64,000 nt of DNA from NCBI GenBank assembly GCA_027924645.1, contig BSBN01000297.1:8618001-8682000 (forward strand), given 5' to 3'. Below are positions 23,755 through 36,613 of the stretch, piece after piece. The position numbers and the translations under genes were made by a program. Each line of letters begins with the position of its first letter. Within the stretch, counting starts at the first letter, position 1. Source of the stretch: Cunninghamia lanceolata. Lineage: Eukaryota > Streptophyta > Pinopsida > Cupressales > Cupressaceae. The notes below the pieces were generated by a model, which was given only the letters and a program-made list of their open reading frames with translations, did not search any database and was not told the DNA's origin.

Positions 23755-24407
23755 CTTTCATCTCTTTACTACTAAAAAATTGAGTACATACCTTCATCAT
23801 TGTATCCTTATTTTGATTTTTATTCCCAAATCCAGTCCATTCCACTTTTATGTCATCAACGAGATCTCTGAACTCAAAACATTTATCTATTCAATCTTCC
23901 ACACCATCCCCTATGGTTTACCTTTGAAAGTGTAATTCCTTAATTTGGTTTCAATTCTACACCATTATTTTTATCTCAGATTTATTTCTCCTAATGATTT
24001 TACTCTTTGGGACCCTCTTAGTTTCCATCATTGTTCAACTATCACAAGAGGATTCAAAGTATTTTCCATGGTCTGAAATGATTCCAATTCCTTGCTTACC
24101 CCTTGTCTTCTCCCTCACTATCGAGTCCTATGAAATGGAAACACAACTAAAGCAAAGAAAATATGATATCCTAAAGCACTCTAATCAATCAAACAACATC
24201 TATAATTCTACGTTTAAACTAAACTAACTAAGAAACAATAAGATTCCAACTTATCTAAGGAATCTTTGACCCAAAACTAGAGTCTTGAAAACTTTTGATG
24301 CACCTATATTATTAGGCCATCTAACATGTTTTACATTTATATAATGCAACCTTAAGCATAGAAGACTCTAGGTCCTAGCGCTGAACTTAGTACGCTCTAA
24401 TACCATA
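23755..24407 (-). other. Internal region of element G, right part, non-coding
   Basis: No credible ORF. It continues the internal DNA interrupted by E and ends at the PBS and the right LTR of G. Confidence 0.6.
24394..24405 (-). promoter_or_regulatory. Primer-binding site of element G
   Basis: On the minus strand it reads TGGTATTAGAGC, two bases after the LTR end GGATTTTACA; initiator-Met type with one C-to-T change. Confidence 0.8.
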
Positions 24408-24673
24408 TGTAAAATCCTTTCTATTTAACTAGAATAAAATAATATTATTTTAATAATATGATGCAGAAAAAGAGAAAGAGCTAATATTTTTCCCATAAAA
24501 TAAAACTCAAGGAACAAATAACTTTCATCATTCTATATAATTAAAGAACATCACAACAAATAGTTAAATAGATTACAAATAGGACTAAATCCTTTACAAC
24601 ATCTAGCCATATAAGATTATAATAAAATAATATCACACCATACAATGTCTTTGATACCATATCATATCTTCGA

Positions 24674-25718
24674 TGAAAGGAAGCTAGGTGTGCGGAAACG
24701 CTTCCTACACTAATCTATTGAGGAGAGGAATATGCAAATTCAAATTTATCCTAACAATTATAGCGATGTTAAACCATTAACATGAGATATAGCAGCAAAA
24801 CACAAGAGCCAGAAAGAAGACAGAAGAAGAGAGACAAAGATTTACGGTGGGGAAAACCCTTATCGGGTGAAAAACCCCACACTCAGAAACCTGCACAATG
24901 TATTAACAAATCTGAAAGAATGTTTACAACACACTTGCAATGCAAGCTTCAATGGTCTTTGACACTCGTGTCTAGAGTCAATCTGGCAGCATAACAATAC
25001 TTGTAAACCTATGATACAAACTCCATCTCCAAGAACCTATTTAAATAGAACATACAAGGCAATTTTGGACCTTTCTTGGAATGGGCGTCCAATATGGCAT
25101 CTTGGACCAAAACCCACGCCTAGGGACACTTGCTCAACATTGTAGAATGTGTCTGACACTTGTCCACAGCTCCCATCCCAAAGAGGTCACCTATTTCCAA
25201 AATGGGCTATGACAGATGCTCTTACGACACTTACGACCGTCATAGAATCTGTCATAACGGTTACAACTTACAACTGTAAGAGAATCTGTCATACACATGC
25301 TATAAATAGCATATTCTCTTACAACACATCATATTCCACCTTGGGGTGCCCAAATATGCCTCATTCAAAGATGCTTCATGACACATGTCATTATCTGTCT
25401 TACAACCTTCTATTCTCGACTCTTACATGTCATAGATTCATCATAGGAATCCGTCATAACCGTTTCGGTCAAACATTCTTTACACAACATAGAAGATGCC
25501 AACACATGGCAAAATATTCAGTGGGATGTCTATCTCCTCATGTGAGGACAAAATAACAAGTTGTCATAATCCATGTAGGATTGACACATCACCGTGCCAC
25601 ATCCCACAATATGACAAAGTGGAATTTCCAATTATTTACAACATAGGCAATTGAATAATAAATACAAACATTACAAATGTAGAGAATTACCAAGGTTGAG
25701 ACACCTTAATTCCCAACA
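24674..25718 (-). repeat. Solo LTR of the element F family
   Basis: 1,045 bp, the reverse complement of the F LTRs (1,054 bp), from TGAAAGGAAGC to TTCCCAACA. The flanks ttcga (24669-24673) and tttga (25719-25723) match as a target duplication with one CpG-to-TpG change. No internal sequence remains, so it arose by recombination between LTRs. Confidence 0.9.
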
Positions 25719-28594
25719 TTTGACACTGAAACTAGTGGAGAGAGAGCATCATCAAGGAGATTTACCTCCCAACCACAAGGCTCATGCCTCCGTGGTCTTA
25801 CTCCTGAATGGAGAAGCCCAACCCTTTGCGAGGGGTCTAGCAAACTGAAGTCGGCATGCGTGAAGGAATCTAGTGCAACATGATATATCTAACATTTCTA
25901 GCATGTATAAAATGCATATGTACTTAGATCATGATATGCAAGAGAGAGAATAAATCAAATAGTAACTATACTAAATTGATTAACAATCTTTGGCCAAAAC
26001 ATCATTTTGAGCCGTGCTTGACTAGATAGGTTACATGCATAGAAACTTACCCTTCTCTGTAGCTCCACATTCTGCACCCGTCCATGCTCTTTCTCTAACT
26101 CTACTTATAGAAAATAACAAAAGTAGAAAATGCATATTGCAAACAATACATACATCATCCATGACGCTATCAACAATGACCATTCAAAGAGAATACAACA
26201 ATACAAAAGACAAGTCTTAAACAGAGAAAATGATAGTCTTCAATAAACTATGTAAATCCAAAGATCTTTCATTGAGATGCTATTCACATGAGTAAGACAC
26301 CTTCCTATTCATTGAATCAAATTCATGATTTCACTCCATAATAATAGGAATCAGAAGTCTAAGGTTTATCTACCTTATAACAATTCTCAAGAAACTCAAG
26401 GTCATGCAAGACATAAACAAAAGAAGATCTAACTTACACAAGTCTTTCATTTTGGAAAAACAAGTTAATCCAGTATTATGTTCTATTAGATGATGCAAAT
26501 ATTTTTCCATAGATGATCTCACACTCATATTACAATAATTTCGCATGCCAATGAAGAATTTAGGAAGAACCAAGTTAATCAAACTACTATCTTTACCAAT
26601 CTTGTGTTCTCATTAAGAAAAAATGCTAATAAACCTTTTTTGTCCAAACTACTAGATATAATCTAAACCATTATTCTTTGTCCATGTACATAAATAGTGT
26701 GAAGGATTATTCTCTAATTCATTTCAATTCTCAAAGGTTAGCAATTTGCATAATTGTTGACTAACAGTTGTTGATAATATTCATGCAATGAACCCATAGA
26801 AGTACAATAATACGACATAAGAAAGGATGCTATAATGTAACCAAGAGAGTAACCTATAAGTAAAAGAACAATCCTATCATTAATCTATCAAAATCCATAT
26901 CTTGGATAAATGTGTTAACAATAACAAGATGCTTATGTAGTGACTTGAGCATTTACACCAAACTCTCTTTAACATTAATACATTTAAAGTTGGGAATAAT
27001 GTCAATAACACGAATGACTATTGGTTGACAACAATATTATAGAAATCTCCAAGGTTGAGGTTTAATGGGCTATAATTCTAGCTATGACAATCTATCTTAT
27101 AGGTCATAATAAACAATATTTAATTTACTAACATTCTACGATAGTAAAATAAATAGATTTAATAATTCAAAGGCTTCTATCTATAGGCATGGATGGTTTA
27201 AGAGAAACAAAATTAAGCTTATATTCCACATGAATCATTTAGATCACAACATTTAGCTATAGATCTTACTACTCTATGCATGGTGTGCTATATAGGTGCA
27301 GCCAAAGTGTACAGGAGGATATGAGTACTAATAACAAAGGAAAGAGACATTGTTTTGATTCCAAACATTTAGTAATCAATGGAATTAGAAAAATATAGAA
27401 TGTCAAAATGATAATAGGTAACTTGCATGTTTCATTATGAAAGAGGCAATATTTATAGTGACGTAGACAAGGCACTAAAAGGCTTGACATGCCTAAAGTT
27501 ATGGACTCCAAAATTGTAGGGATTATTCAGAATTGGTATCTTGTAACTACCAAACAAAGATTACTAAAAATGGTGCAAACTAGATATAATGAAAGATACA
27601 ACAAAATATATAAATATTATAAATTAAAGATTGATGTTAGACAAAAATATGTCAAGAGATGACTTTAGGAAATATAAAGTTATAAGATACAAAATAATAC
27701 AAAATAAAAGATAAATGCTTGTTGAATCCTTATTTCCCTATTTGAGTTACTTATACCCAAACATAGAGGTATAACCAAAGGTAATTACAAATAATTATAG
27801 TTATTAAGGTGTAGAGAAAAACTCGAGTGTTGGGAAGGATTCGAGCTTCAGAACAATGTGAGTCACTTCAACCGAGTATGAAGATGCTAAATAAAACAAA
27901 CTGAAAAAATAGGCATGCACTATAATAGTGCACACAATAATAGACTAATGAAGAGACATCCATCAAGGCATAACGGAAGGGGACATTTTATCAAAAGGAA
28001 GTTGCACATGTGCCTTGATAGCCATGCATGCGAAATGTGGAATCTACACAAGCATGTGAACTATTGACAAAACAAATAAAATACCCTTGGATGAAAAGAT
28101 TGTAGTATAAGCACAAAATGGATCTTTGAAAAGGCTTATGAAATGTTTAAGCCAATACAAATGGCAGGTATAAAGATGATTGGTTCAGTCTTTGGGTTCA
28201 CCAAAGATAAACATAGACATGTTACATGAATGTATTTGATAGAATACTCAAAAGTAAAATATGAAGTTTATAGATTGCACAAAAAGGATCACTGAAAAGA
28301 CATAAGAAACTATATGCATATAAATGAATACCTTAAATAACATAATGGTAGATGTAATTGACAAATATCGATGCCTTAACCAACATATAGAATACATGGG
28401 TTAAACTCACATCAAAGCAATTATAAGGAAAGCATGTAAATCGACATGATATAGAATAAGTACGGCTCAGTAATAGATACTCTATCCCTAGGTAAATGAA
28501 CAACAAATAAAACCCACCATAAAGATTCATGCAAACAATAGAAGTAATTTACCTTCAAATCTTAAAATTTTACAAACATGAAGCTTGTTAACTC

Positions 28595-29711
28595 TGATGG
28601 AAATAAGGTAGATAACTGAGAGGGGGGGTGAATTAGTTATCTTAAATATTTTGACTTTCTTTTCTTCTTTAATATTAGTACAACATCAAAACATAAGAGC
28701 ATACATAATCATGAGAGTAGAAATAAAATCAACACACATAACACAAGGATTTTTACGTGGAAAGCCCTATTAAGGGAAAAACCACGGGGTGACTAACCCA
28801 AGATTGTATTCTCTGTTAAAAGAATAAGAAGTACAAAATGGTACTTGCCAATTAGGGCTCACTGCCTGAGCACACTGCTCACAAGAGGCACACTGCCTAC
28901 AAGAGATTCACTATCTACAAAGTTATGGAAAGTAACAAGATGTTTGAACTGAAGAGAGGCATCCACATATGCTGAGGTTTAGTTCTGGTTAGGCTCAATA
29001 TACTGATCTACTACACTTCATTTTTCTTCTACTTTAGTGCTGCTGTTCTGTCACATACCAGACTTGTATTGCTGCTTCCACACTTCTTTCTACCTTTTTT
29101 CGCACACTATGTCACTCAACACGACTTCATACTGAAATCAATTTGGTATATATATATCCACATCAAGGATTTCAACATCTTTCTAGTCGGCAACCGGAAT
29201 ATTCAAGATTTTTACTAAACACTGATCTATCGGCTGAATCCATGCTTAATATGTGATGTATATCAAAGACATAGACCTGGAAGTCATCAATCATGTCGTC
29301 CTACCATGAATGATCCCTCTAAAAGCTTGATCACCATTAGTTTCTCATCTGGATTAAAGTCTAATGCTCTGCTGGTTAGTTCTTCCTCAGTCTACTCTGC
29401 CTGTCAGGAACCCAACACTTAGATGCTCATATCTTTTCACTCATTCATCACTGGAGGCTCAATCTCTGGAATGTATTAGTCATGGTACTCCTCTTAACTT
29501 GTCCAAGTCCACAACTTGCTTAGTTACACCATCTGAGAGATCCGGACTTGATTGTCAGACCTTGTTGCATGCTCTGTTCTTGCTCACCAGACCAAAACAC
29601 TCTTCAGTTTGTCTTCTGGTATAGACATACTATGTGCTACGGATGTGTGGGATGGACTTTGTTGCCATCAATGACAACACTCATGAAGCCACACAGTGTC
29701 TCTTGCCAACA
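28595..29711 (-). repeat. Solo LTR related to the A/B copia LTRs
   Basis: 1,117 bp from TGATGGAAAT to TTGCCAACA, with exact target duplication aactc at 28590-28594 and 29712-29716. The other G LTR is uninterrupted at this point (near 15540). Its left end (gataactgagaggggggg) and right end (ttgccatcaatgacaacac) are diverged versions of the reversed LTR ends of A and B. Small ORFs inside are not genes. Confidence 0.9.
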
Positions 29712-30588
29712 AACTCAACAATCAATTGGTGAATATTCAATAGGAACATTTGAATACTTCAAGTAATTTAATAGGAAGGATATATTTAATACAAAATTAC
29801 ATGAGCAGGAAGATCAATTTTGATGCACATAGAAATCTAACTTTAGGTAGGAAGAACAAAATCCCCTCAAGTACACAGATGTAGAAACAAAGTGTTGTGA
29901 CTGCTCCATAATCTATCTAGAAATCACCATTTTCCCTTCTGCACACCAAGCAGTGGAGATCCATTCTCCTCATACTCCTCGTGACAAAGATCTTTTGATT
30001 ATGTTTTAATAGACTCCAATTCTCTACAGAGAATCTTTCTACCCCCTCCAAGATTGCACGCTCCAAAATAAAATAAAAAAACAATAAATTCCAATAACAC
30101 CCACTTCCCACTTTCTCTCACATTTTCTAAAATTAGTCTCCACTATAATCCAAGATTCCCTCAAAGAATAATTAATTGCCTTTATGAAACTGCCACCTCT
30201 TTGCGACCTAATTAGAATTAAATAATAATAATAATGAAGTATAAAAGAATCTTTCTGAAAAATATTAAAATATCTAAAATAATTTGTTCAAAATAAAGAA
30301 ATTAATAAATCTATTGTGACTAAATGCAATAAAGATTAATGTAGATATTTTTCATGCACTTAGACATATACATTAATGTAGATTTAATCTACATGTCATC
30401 TATGTGGTGTGTGCATTGATTTTCTTCACATCAATTCATCTTCAGTTGGATAAATGCCCTCTGCCTCGATTATACTCTCTCTCCGTCGAGAGAGTGTCCC
30501 TGTCGTAAACATAGTTGAAATGAGTTGACAATCAATAATAATGATATTTATACCCATAATTAAATATCAAAAAATAAGGGTTGTGACA

Positions 30589-32444
30589 CATTAGAGGAGA
30601 TTACAAGGGAAGTTTTGGAAGCTAACAAGTCTTGGTTGGATATGAAAGTAGCACAATTGAAAGGGTAGGGTGTATAATTGACATATACTAAGAATGAGCC
30701 CAAGAAGACAAGAAAGGAGAAGAATAAAAAAGAGGAATCCTTAAATAAGTAGAGGTAGAAGTAGAAAGAGAAGAGGAAGAACAAGTGCCTCAGCCTCCTA
30801 AAGAAAAATCAAAAGGCAAAAAGACTATTGCTACCAAGGAAGGCACAAAAATTGCCCCTACTAAAGAGCCAAAAATAGTATACAAAAGGAAAGCAACAAA
30901 GGTAAGTGAAGAAGTAGAGAAGGAGGACACTCCATTGAAGAAAAACAAGAAAACAAAGATTTCCACCAATTCAACACCCCATGTTTCTTTAGGTGGTACT
31001 ACTTCTTCATAGCTTACCCTATCCTCTTAAGGCCATTTATTCCATGCCTATAGAACCCACTCCCATACAACAATAGTTGCCCACAATCATCCCTATCCAA
31101 ACCCACGTCACCATGCTAGCAGTGCAAGATGCTATTCCACTCTCCACTGTTGTTGCCATCTATTTCACTATACCACATTCTTTTAAAACCATTGTCCCAC
31201 CCTCCATTCCATCTACCATACTAGTTACCTTCACTTCTTCCATTCCATCTCTTGTTATCACATTTTCCACCCCTCCTACCTCATTCTTTCAAGATCATAA
31301 TAAGGAAGATGAGACCACATTAGTCACCCTTCAAGACTCCCTGGTAAGGTCCTCTCCTCCACACTTTCCTCCTTCCTTATCAAACATAGAAAGGGTAATT
31401 TAAGAGACTAGAGATCAAGGTGATTTATAGGAGGAGGAGGTGGTTAGCCAACCTCAAAAGGGAAATATACAATTTGAGATAAATAAATAGGCTATTCAAG
31501 AAGAGGACATGCAAAAAGATAAAGAGTAACAAGGTGCTCCATTCTCCTCTTCACTAAAGAATCAAGAAGATCAATTGGATGAACAGGCAGAGGTTTTAGA
31601 TGCAAATAAGGAGAAGGATCTCCAAGTAGAGGATAACCAAAAAAAGGATCAAAGTTTTAAGGACAAAAATGTCCAATCTATGATTTAGCCACAACAACAA
31701 CAAAAATCAATAAAAGAACTTCCTTCAGTTGGTTAGAATACATAGGTAAATAAGTCTCAACATAGACAAGAGACAATTGAAAATAATACTTCCAAAGAAG
31801 GTGATGCTTCTAAAGAAGTAAGTAAAGAAATAATAAAATCACCAACTAAGGAGCAACAAGATCAACAAAGTTTGCAAAAATAAGAACAAGTTCCTCCAAC
31901 TTCATCACAACAAGAAGTGTTAGAAACATCAACTCTATTGGTTCCAGTATGTCAACTTCCAATAAAGGCAACCTATTATCAATCTTGCCTCCCAATATTT
32001 GTCAAGCCTAATGTCCATGATTGATACACCTAGAGCAAGGTAAAAGCAAAGGGTTTTATTTGCTATCACAAGAGACACTACATGATCTAGGATAGCTAAA
32101 ATAGCTACTCTTATAGTAGATAAGGATGCTAGGGATCTAAGAGATGAAGACTATAAATTACAAAAAACTAGATAATAAGAAATTTAAGAACTTCAATTAG
32201 TTGTTTCTATTATAATATCAAGGATGAAGAAGGATGAAAAGATAAAGGAGTAGATTACAGAGATTCAAGCATATATCAAAGAACTGGATGGAACCATCAA
32301 TCCTCCAATTATCTTGTCCTAAAAGTAAACCACTGACTTGGAGAAAATGGAAAATGTTACCAGGTCCATACATGAGATTGGATTGAGGAACTGTATGTGC
32401 ATGGATGTAAAGCTATTGATGAGGCCATAGAGTCAGCTACTTTA
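30589..32444 (+). pseudogene. X2 part 1: second copy of the unknown charged-protein family
   Basis: It starts inside the ORF, cut by element G. The first codons (LEEITREVLEANKSWLDMKV) align with X1 at 463-530 (LDQFTGQVLQLTQAWVNEQ). Lys/Glu-rich sequence follows with several stops and frameshifts: 30785-31012 has PQPPKEKSKGKK and TPLKKNKKTK, and 31077-31403 is Pro/Thr/Ser-rich. Near 32230-32400 a coiled-coil part (ITEIQAYIKELDG) matches X1 at 2380-2440 (HIAQLHSYIKGLIN). The function is unknown. It is interrupted at 32445 by element J; the target duplication is 32440-32444. Confidence 0.6.
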
Positions 32445-33700
32445 TGTTATATGTGAAAAATAGAAGAGGGGATGAATGGTATAAAAGTGTATAAAATCAA
32501 ACTCTCCTTTCACAATAACATTCAAGGACAAAACCAAGCCAAGTCACTACAAAATGGATGAGGAATCAACTATATATTTTATGCTCAGGAATGATATGGA
32601 AGAAAAGATTAGATTGAGAGATTTACCAAACCCTAGGTCAAATAAGCCTTAAACCCTAATTATAGTGTAATTAGATACAAATAGGCAAAATGCTATAGGA
32701 AACCAGACATGAAAGCACTCAGGGAGTATCAGAAACATACTAGAAGTTGGATTCTCGAGATTAAAAACCTGGAGGACACTGGGGCGGATGCCCTAGTCTA
32801 GAAGGTAGAATTTCCTAAAACTTAGAATAGAGAAAATGATGCAGACAACCTCCTGATGCCAAATTTGGAACTTGTTTTGTCGGAAAGACTACGAGGCCTA
32901 CGCCCTAGTTTGCTACATAAGAATATTAGCAAGATTCCTTCAGATCCCAAAACCTTATTCTTCAAACTGCTTCTCTACACCTATACTTTTCCAACTCCTA
33001 CACCTATAAATCTGCACACACAAAGAAAAGGGTTTGGAGGTTGTGGTGTTTAGGTTCTTTCCTCGGTCAAGCCCTGAAAGGACATTCAAGTCTTCCAACA
33101 CCATTGTTAGATAGAGTGCATGCCCAAGGAGAGCAAAGGCCAAATCCAATGATGAAATGAAATGATTGAAACACAAATTGATGTCACCTTAGAGGTGAAT
33201 CCCTCATGGAGATGAAGATCTTTCAAACCATGAGGAGATCGATTGATGAAGCCAAATCTGTAACAAACAAACATAATAACAACATAGTTATGCTCTGAAA
33301 CACAATGAAGGATTTGAATGCTCTTTTCTCAATATCATAAGTTTGTATTATCCATCTTAACTTAAAATTAAGACATAAATCTATTTAAATATTCTTTCTT
33401 GCTAACATTTGTAAATTAAATCAAGAGAGCTGACAAGGGAGAACCTTTTGAGAGGGCCCAAGCTAACATACATTAATTTTTATCTTGACAAATTAGGATG
33501 GACTTGGGCACGGGCACCCAAGTCCCAAGGCCTCTTTTTGGTCATGTTTAAGCATTTATAATGGCCCTTAGTCCCATTTGACATGGGTTTGAGGGGAAAT
33601 TGCTTTGGGATAACTATTTAACTTGCAAAGTGTTAACACGAGGACCTAGGAGCTAAACTAGGAGGTAAAAAGGCATAGGGAAACTTTTTACTCCATAACA
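32445..33700 (-). repeat. Left (3') LTR of element J
   Basis: 1,256 bp, roughly nine-tenths identical by eye to 37221-38473. It carries three hairpin motifs (32774-32798, about 32886-32910, 33500-33525). Confidence 0.92.
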
Positions 33701-33715
33701 TTTAGCCCCCACTTT
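33701..33715 (-). other. Polypurine tract of element J
   Basis: On the minus strand it reads AAAGTGGGGGCTAAA, directly before TGTTATGGAG. Confidence 0.75.
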
Positions 33716-34021
33716 AATGTATGTATGATCTTATGATTCCATACATGCATTAGAGTATGGTCGAGGCACATCAAACACATCAGGCACATAGAGTTAAAGC
33801 ATACCCAAAGGTTGGAGGACTATTTCTAGCTCCCAATCTTAGGTAAGCACTAGAAAATACACAAAAGACACACAAGACATAAGGAAGACAGTGAGAAACA
33901 TGCAAAACATGGAGAATATAGTGAAGCATGCAATACACGAAGAAGACACGAGAGTAGTCATGCAATACATGAAGCATACATTCATTTAATCAACTAAAAC
34001 AAATCCTAAACTAGGGGGGCA

Positions 34022-34200
34022 GAGGGAGCTCATCGCTATGTGCCTTTAGACCACTAAAAACACACAAAACAAAACCCAAAATGTGGAGGGAGCTCATCGC
34101 TATGCACCTTTAGACCACACCAGGGGGAGGACATGCCAAACAAAAACCCAAATGTGGAGGGGGCTCATCGCTACGTGCCTTTAGACCACACTCGGGGAAA
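34022..34200. repeat. Tandem repeat block 1 in J, three units of about 64-71 bp
   Basis: The core word agctcatcgctatgtgcctt followed by tagaccac starts near 34026, 34090 and 34162. A fourth degenerate copy (gagctcatcactac) lies near 34306. Confidence 0.8.
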
Positions 34201-34424
34201 GAGACAACAAACACATAAGGAAGACACATGGAATACACAAGTGCCACATAGTATGTCATAGACAGACTATACATCTTATACACGAAAAAAAAAAGAAATA
34301 GGGAGGAGCTCATCACTACTCCACTATCTAAAACACATTTCAGACACACCTAATGGTTGAGATACGCTACCACAACCGCTAAAAATACGCTTAAGGGTGA
34401 ATGACTCAAGATTTTGGACCCTGC

Positions 34425-34625
34425 CTCATGATGAGGACTTTGTACAAAATGATGTACACTAGCTCAAGAGATACACCATCCCACTTTCCGTAGAAGGGCG
34501 TTGTATGAAAGGATACACACTAGCTCAAGAGATACACCATCCCGCCTCACGATGAGGGATTTTTTCTTAAAAGGATGTGCATTAGCTCAAGAGATACACC
34601 ATCCCACCTGGTGATGAGGGATTTC
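34425..34625. repeat. Tandem repeat block 2 in J, three units of about 61 bp
   Basis: The word agctcaagagatacaccatc recurs at about 34461, 34522 and 34583, each followed by a cctcatgatgaggg-like stretch. Confidence 0.8.
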
Positions 34626-34629
34626 AAAC

Positions 34630-35650
34630 ATGCTTTGTTAGTGTAAAAGTAATTAGACAGATACCATTATATATGCCCCCACATTAAGGTGGTTGATCCT
34701 GCTTATCGGTATCAATCACATTAAGGTAGAGTGAAAACAGGCAAGGGAACAAGAGCTTTCGCAAAGCCCATGCCCCCAATGGTGACATGTGCCATGATCA
34801 CCGAATGTTCCCAAAAACACATTGATCTTAAGTTTGCTAAGATAATCAACAAGATATAAGCTTTTGTTAGAAAATCTAAGATAATAACCAAATCAAATCA
34901 TGAAAGCTATGCATAAATTAGATTACATTAAAGACCAAGGCTACACTTGCAGTTTCAGAACTGAGTATAGTTGTTGGGCTATACTGTAGGTATCTCAAAA
35001 CTGAGTGTATAAACAAGGTGAGATGCAAAACCATCCAAAGTGTGTTGAAGTAGATTGATAGTATTGCAAATGTTTGTTGTACGATACATACACGAAGTGA
35101 TTCTACTAGTCAAGCGTTGAATATATATATCAACCCCATCTTCATATATGGACCAGGTCCATTTTCACTTTCTTGCTAAAGGGACACAGGGTACTTATCA
35201 GTATTTGTTTGTTTTCATCATCCATCGACTAGGTAGAATCACTGAAAAATGTAAACAATAAAAATGAGATAGGAGACAAGAGTGACTTAGGAACACCACA
35301 TAGGAGGATGCCCCCAAAAAACACCCTCCATGACACTATGCCCCCAAGGAACAACATACAACAATAAAATAGAGGAGAAAAGAGTAGAAGAATAGAGAAA
35401 CAAATAGAAGAATGGTCACAACAGAGGTAGTCTCCTGGCATCCTCATCCTTACAAGAGTATCAAGGGCCATCCAAAGAGACCTAAACAACACTTAACACA
35501 ACATGGGGAACACGACACATAAGAGGAGGCCATGAAAGTGAGAAACTTAAAGAGATCCAACAACAAAGGTAGCTAGAAAGAGTTATAAATACTTAGTGTT
35601 ATCTTTGATCTTGATCTTTACATTTATTGTTAAGGCTTTGTCCCTTGTTC
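34630..35650 (-). other. Element J interior between repeats and ORF, no gene seen
   Basis: No credible ORF or known domain. The stretch lies 3' of the J ORF in the element's direction. Confidence 0.5.
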
Positions 35651-35657
35651 GTTCTTC

Positions 35658-36613
35658 TCATTGAATCACGTTACCCACATTTTCTTGAGTTTGTGAAGAG
35701 GAAACCATAGGAGATGGCAATGTCAAGCTCCTCGCTTGAAGTTTCTCTCTTGCAATATGCAAGGATGGTGGAGAAGGAACCTCATAGATTCCCATTTCAA
35801 TTGAGTGAGGTGATGGAGTCAAAAAATGCCCATTTAAAATAGTTGAGGTGGTGTTGGAGTACCTTGGTCCTTTGTAACATTATGTTTATTTATGTTCTCC
35901 AATTTATTAGAGGTTTCCAAGGTATGAAAGTGTTCAGGTAATGGTAGGTGATCTATTTCTTCATTTAAGATGTGATTAAGAAGGGTTTTAAGATCAATGG
36001 AAGAACTTCCATTATCCATAGGTTGAAGAAGTTGTTCACAAAGAGAGTCTTCATCATCAAATGCTTCATCTTGGATAGGGAGAGCATTGGTATGAAGAGA
36101 TGGCAGAGTAGTGTTAAGGAATGTCTCAATGATTTTGTCTTCTTGTGCCAAGATATCCTCATAGGGCGAGTTTATGTTAGGAGAAGACTCCAAATCATTT
36201 GATGGGTCTCACAAGGCTATGTCAGCCTCATATGTCTTAGAGATGGTGTCCATTATATCATCATGAAATGTAGTAGTAGAAGGGGGAATGTCTTCATCAT
36301 TATCGTCCTCATGATCATTCATGGAGATGAAATTAGTGAGATTTTCCAAGATCGAAGGGTAAATACCCATGAGAGTGGTGAAGCTTTCAAAATCAGATAT
36401 GTAACAAAAGATTTGATATGTGGAACTCATGCAAATGTCAATATAATAGATGTATGCTATGTGTTGTAGGCCTTGAGGATACTTATTAGTGAATTTGTAG
36501 AAATTGTCAACATCTATGATGTATGCAAACAAAGCTTCCAAAGATGAATAACAAGAAGCGTTCATGATGAAAGTATAGTGTGAAGAAATTGGGAGTTTGG
36601 AGACCAAAAACAC
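35658..36613 (-). pseudogene. Single acidic ORF of element J, function unknown
   Basis: Starting at ATG 36613 the frame runs about 260 codons with one TGA at 36209 (CGA to TGA by context). It then needs one frameshift near 35834 to continue to the stop at 35658, about 315 codons in all. The N-terminal 90 residues are aromatic and globular-looking (YPQGLQHIAYIYYIDICMSS). The middle is acidic (NDHEDDNDEDIPPS; DEAFDDEDSLCEQLLQPMD). The end is Pro/Ser-rich (EVPSPPSLHIAREKLQ). There is no zinc knuckle, protease or polymerase motif. A gag-like or accessory protein is only an inference from its position after the PBS. Confidence 0.5.

Larger units (their letters stand above)
13448..30588 (-). mobile_element. 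Element G: large non-coding LTR element, minus strand, with nested insertions
   Basis: A pair of LTRs (13448-16386, truncated by H; 24408-30588 including insertions) flanks about 2.8 kb of non-coding internal DNA. A PPT borders the left LTR and a PBS the right LTR, giving minus orientation. LTR ends are TGTCACAACCC and GGATTTTACA in the element's direction. No gag or pol is detectable, so it fits a LARD-type non-autonomous element. Nested inside are copia E, two solo LTRs and a foldback insertion. The right flank, catta at 30589-30593, is the presumed target site in X2; the left flank is lost. Confidence 0.8.
24408..30588 (-). repeat. Right (5') LTR of element G, carrying two solo LTRs
   Basis: It runs from tgtaaaatcc to gggttgtgaca. 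Removing the insertions at 24674-25718 and 28595-29711 with their duplications leaves about 4.0 kb. The part from 26645 matches 13448-16386. No genes are visible; an AAT microsatellite lies near 30220. Confidence 0.85.

Noticed and set aside
25149..25556. A 135-codon ORF as a possible gene
   Set aside because: It is the same LTR frame as at 39104 and 43573, within the solo LTR.
29364..29766. Two overlapping ORFs of 86 and 72 codons
   Set aside because: They lie inside a solo LTR with an exact target duplication; Ser/Leu/Cys-rich sequence typical of chance frames.
34022..34625. J repeat blocks considered as satellite or CRISPR
   Set aside because: Only three units each, inside a single LTR element.
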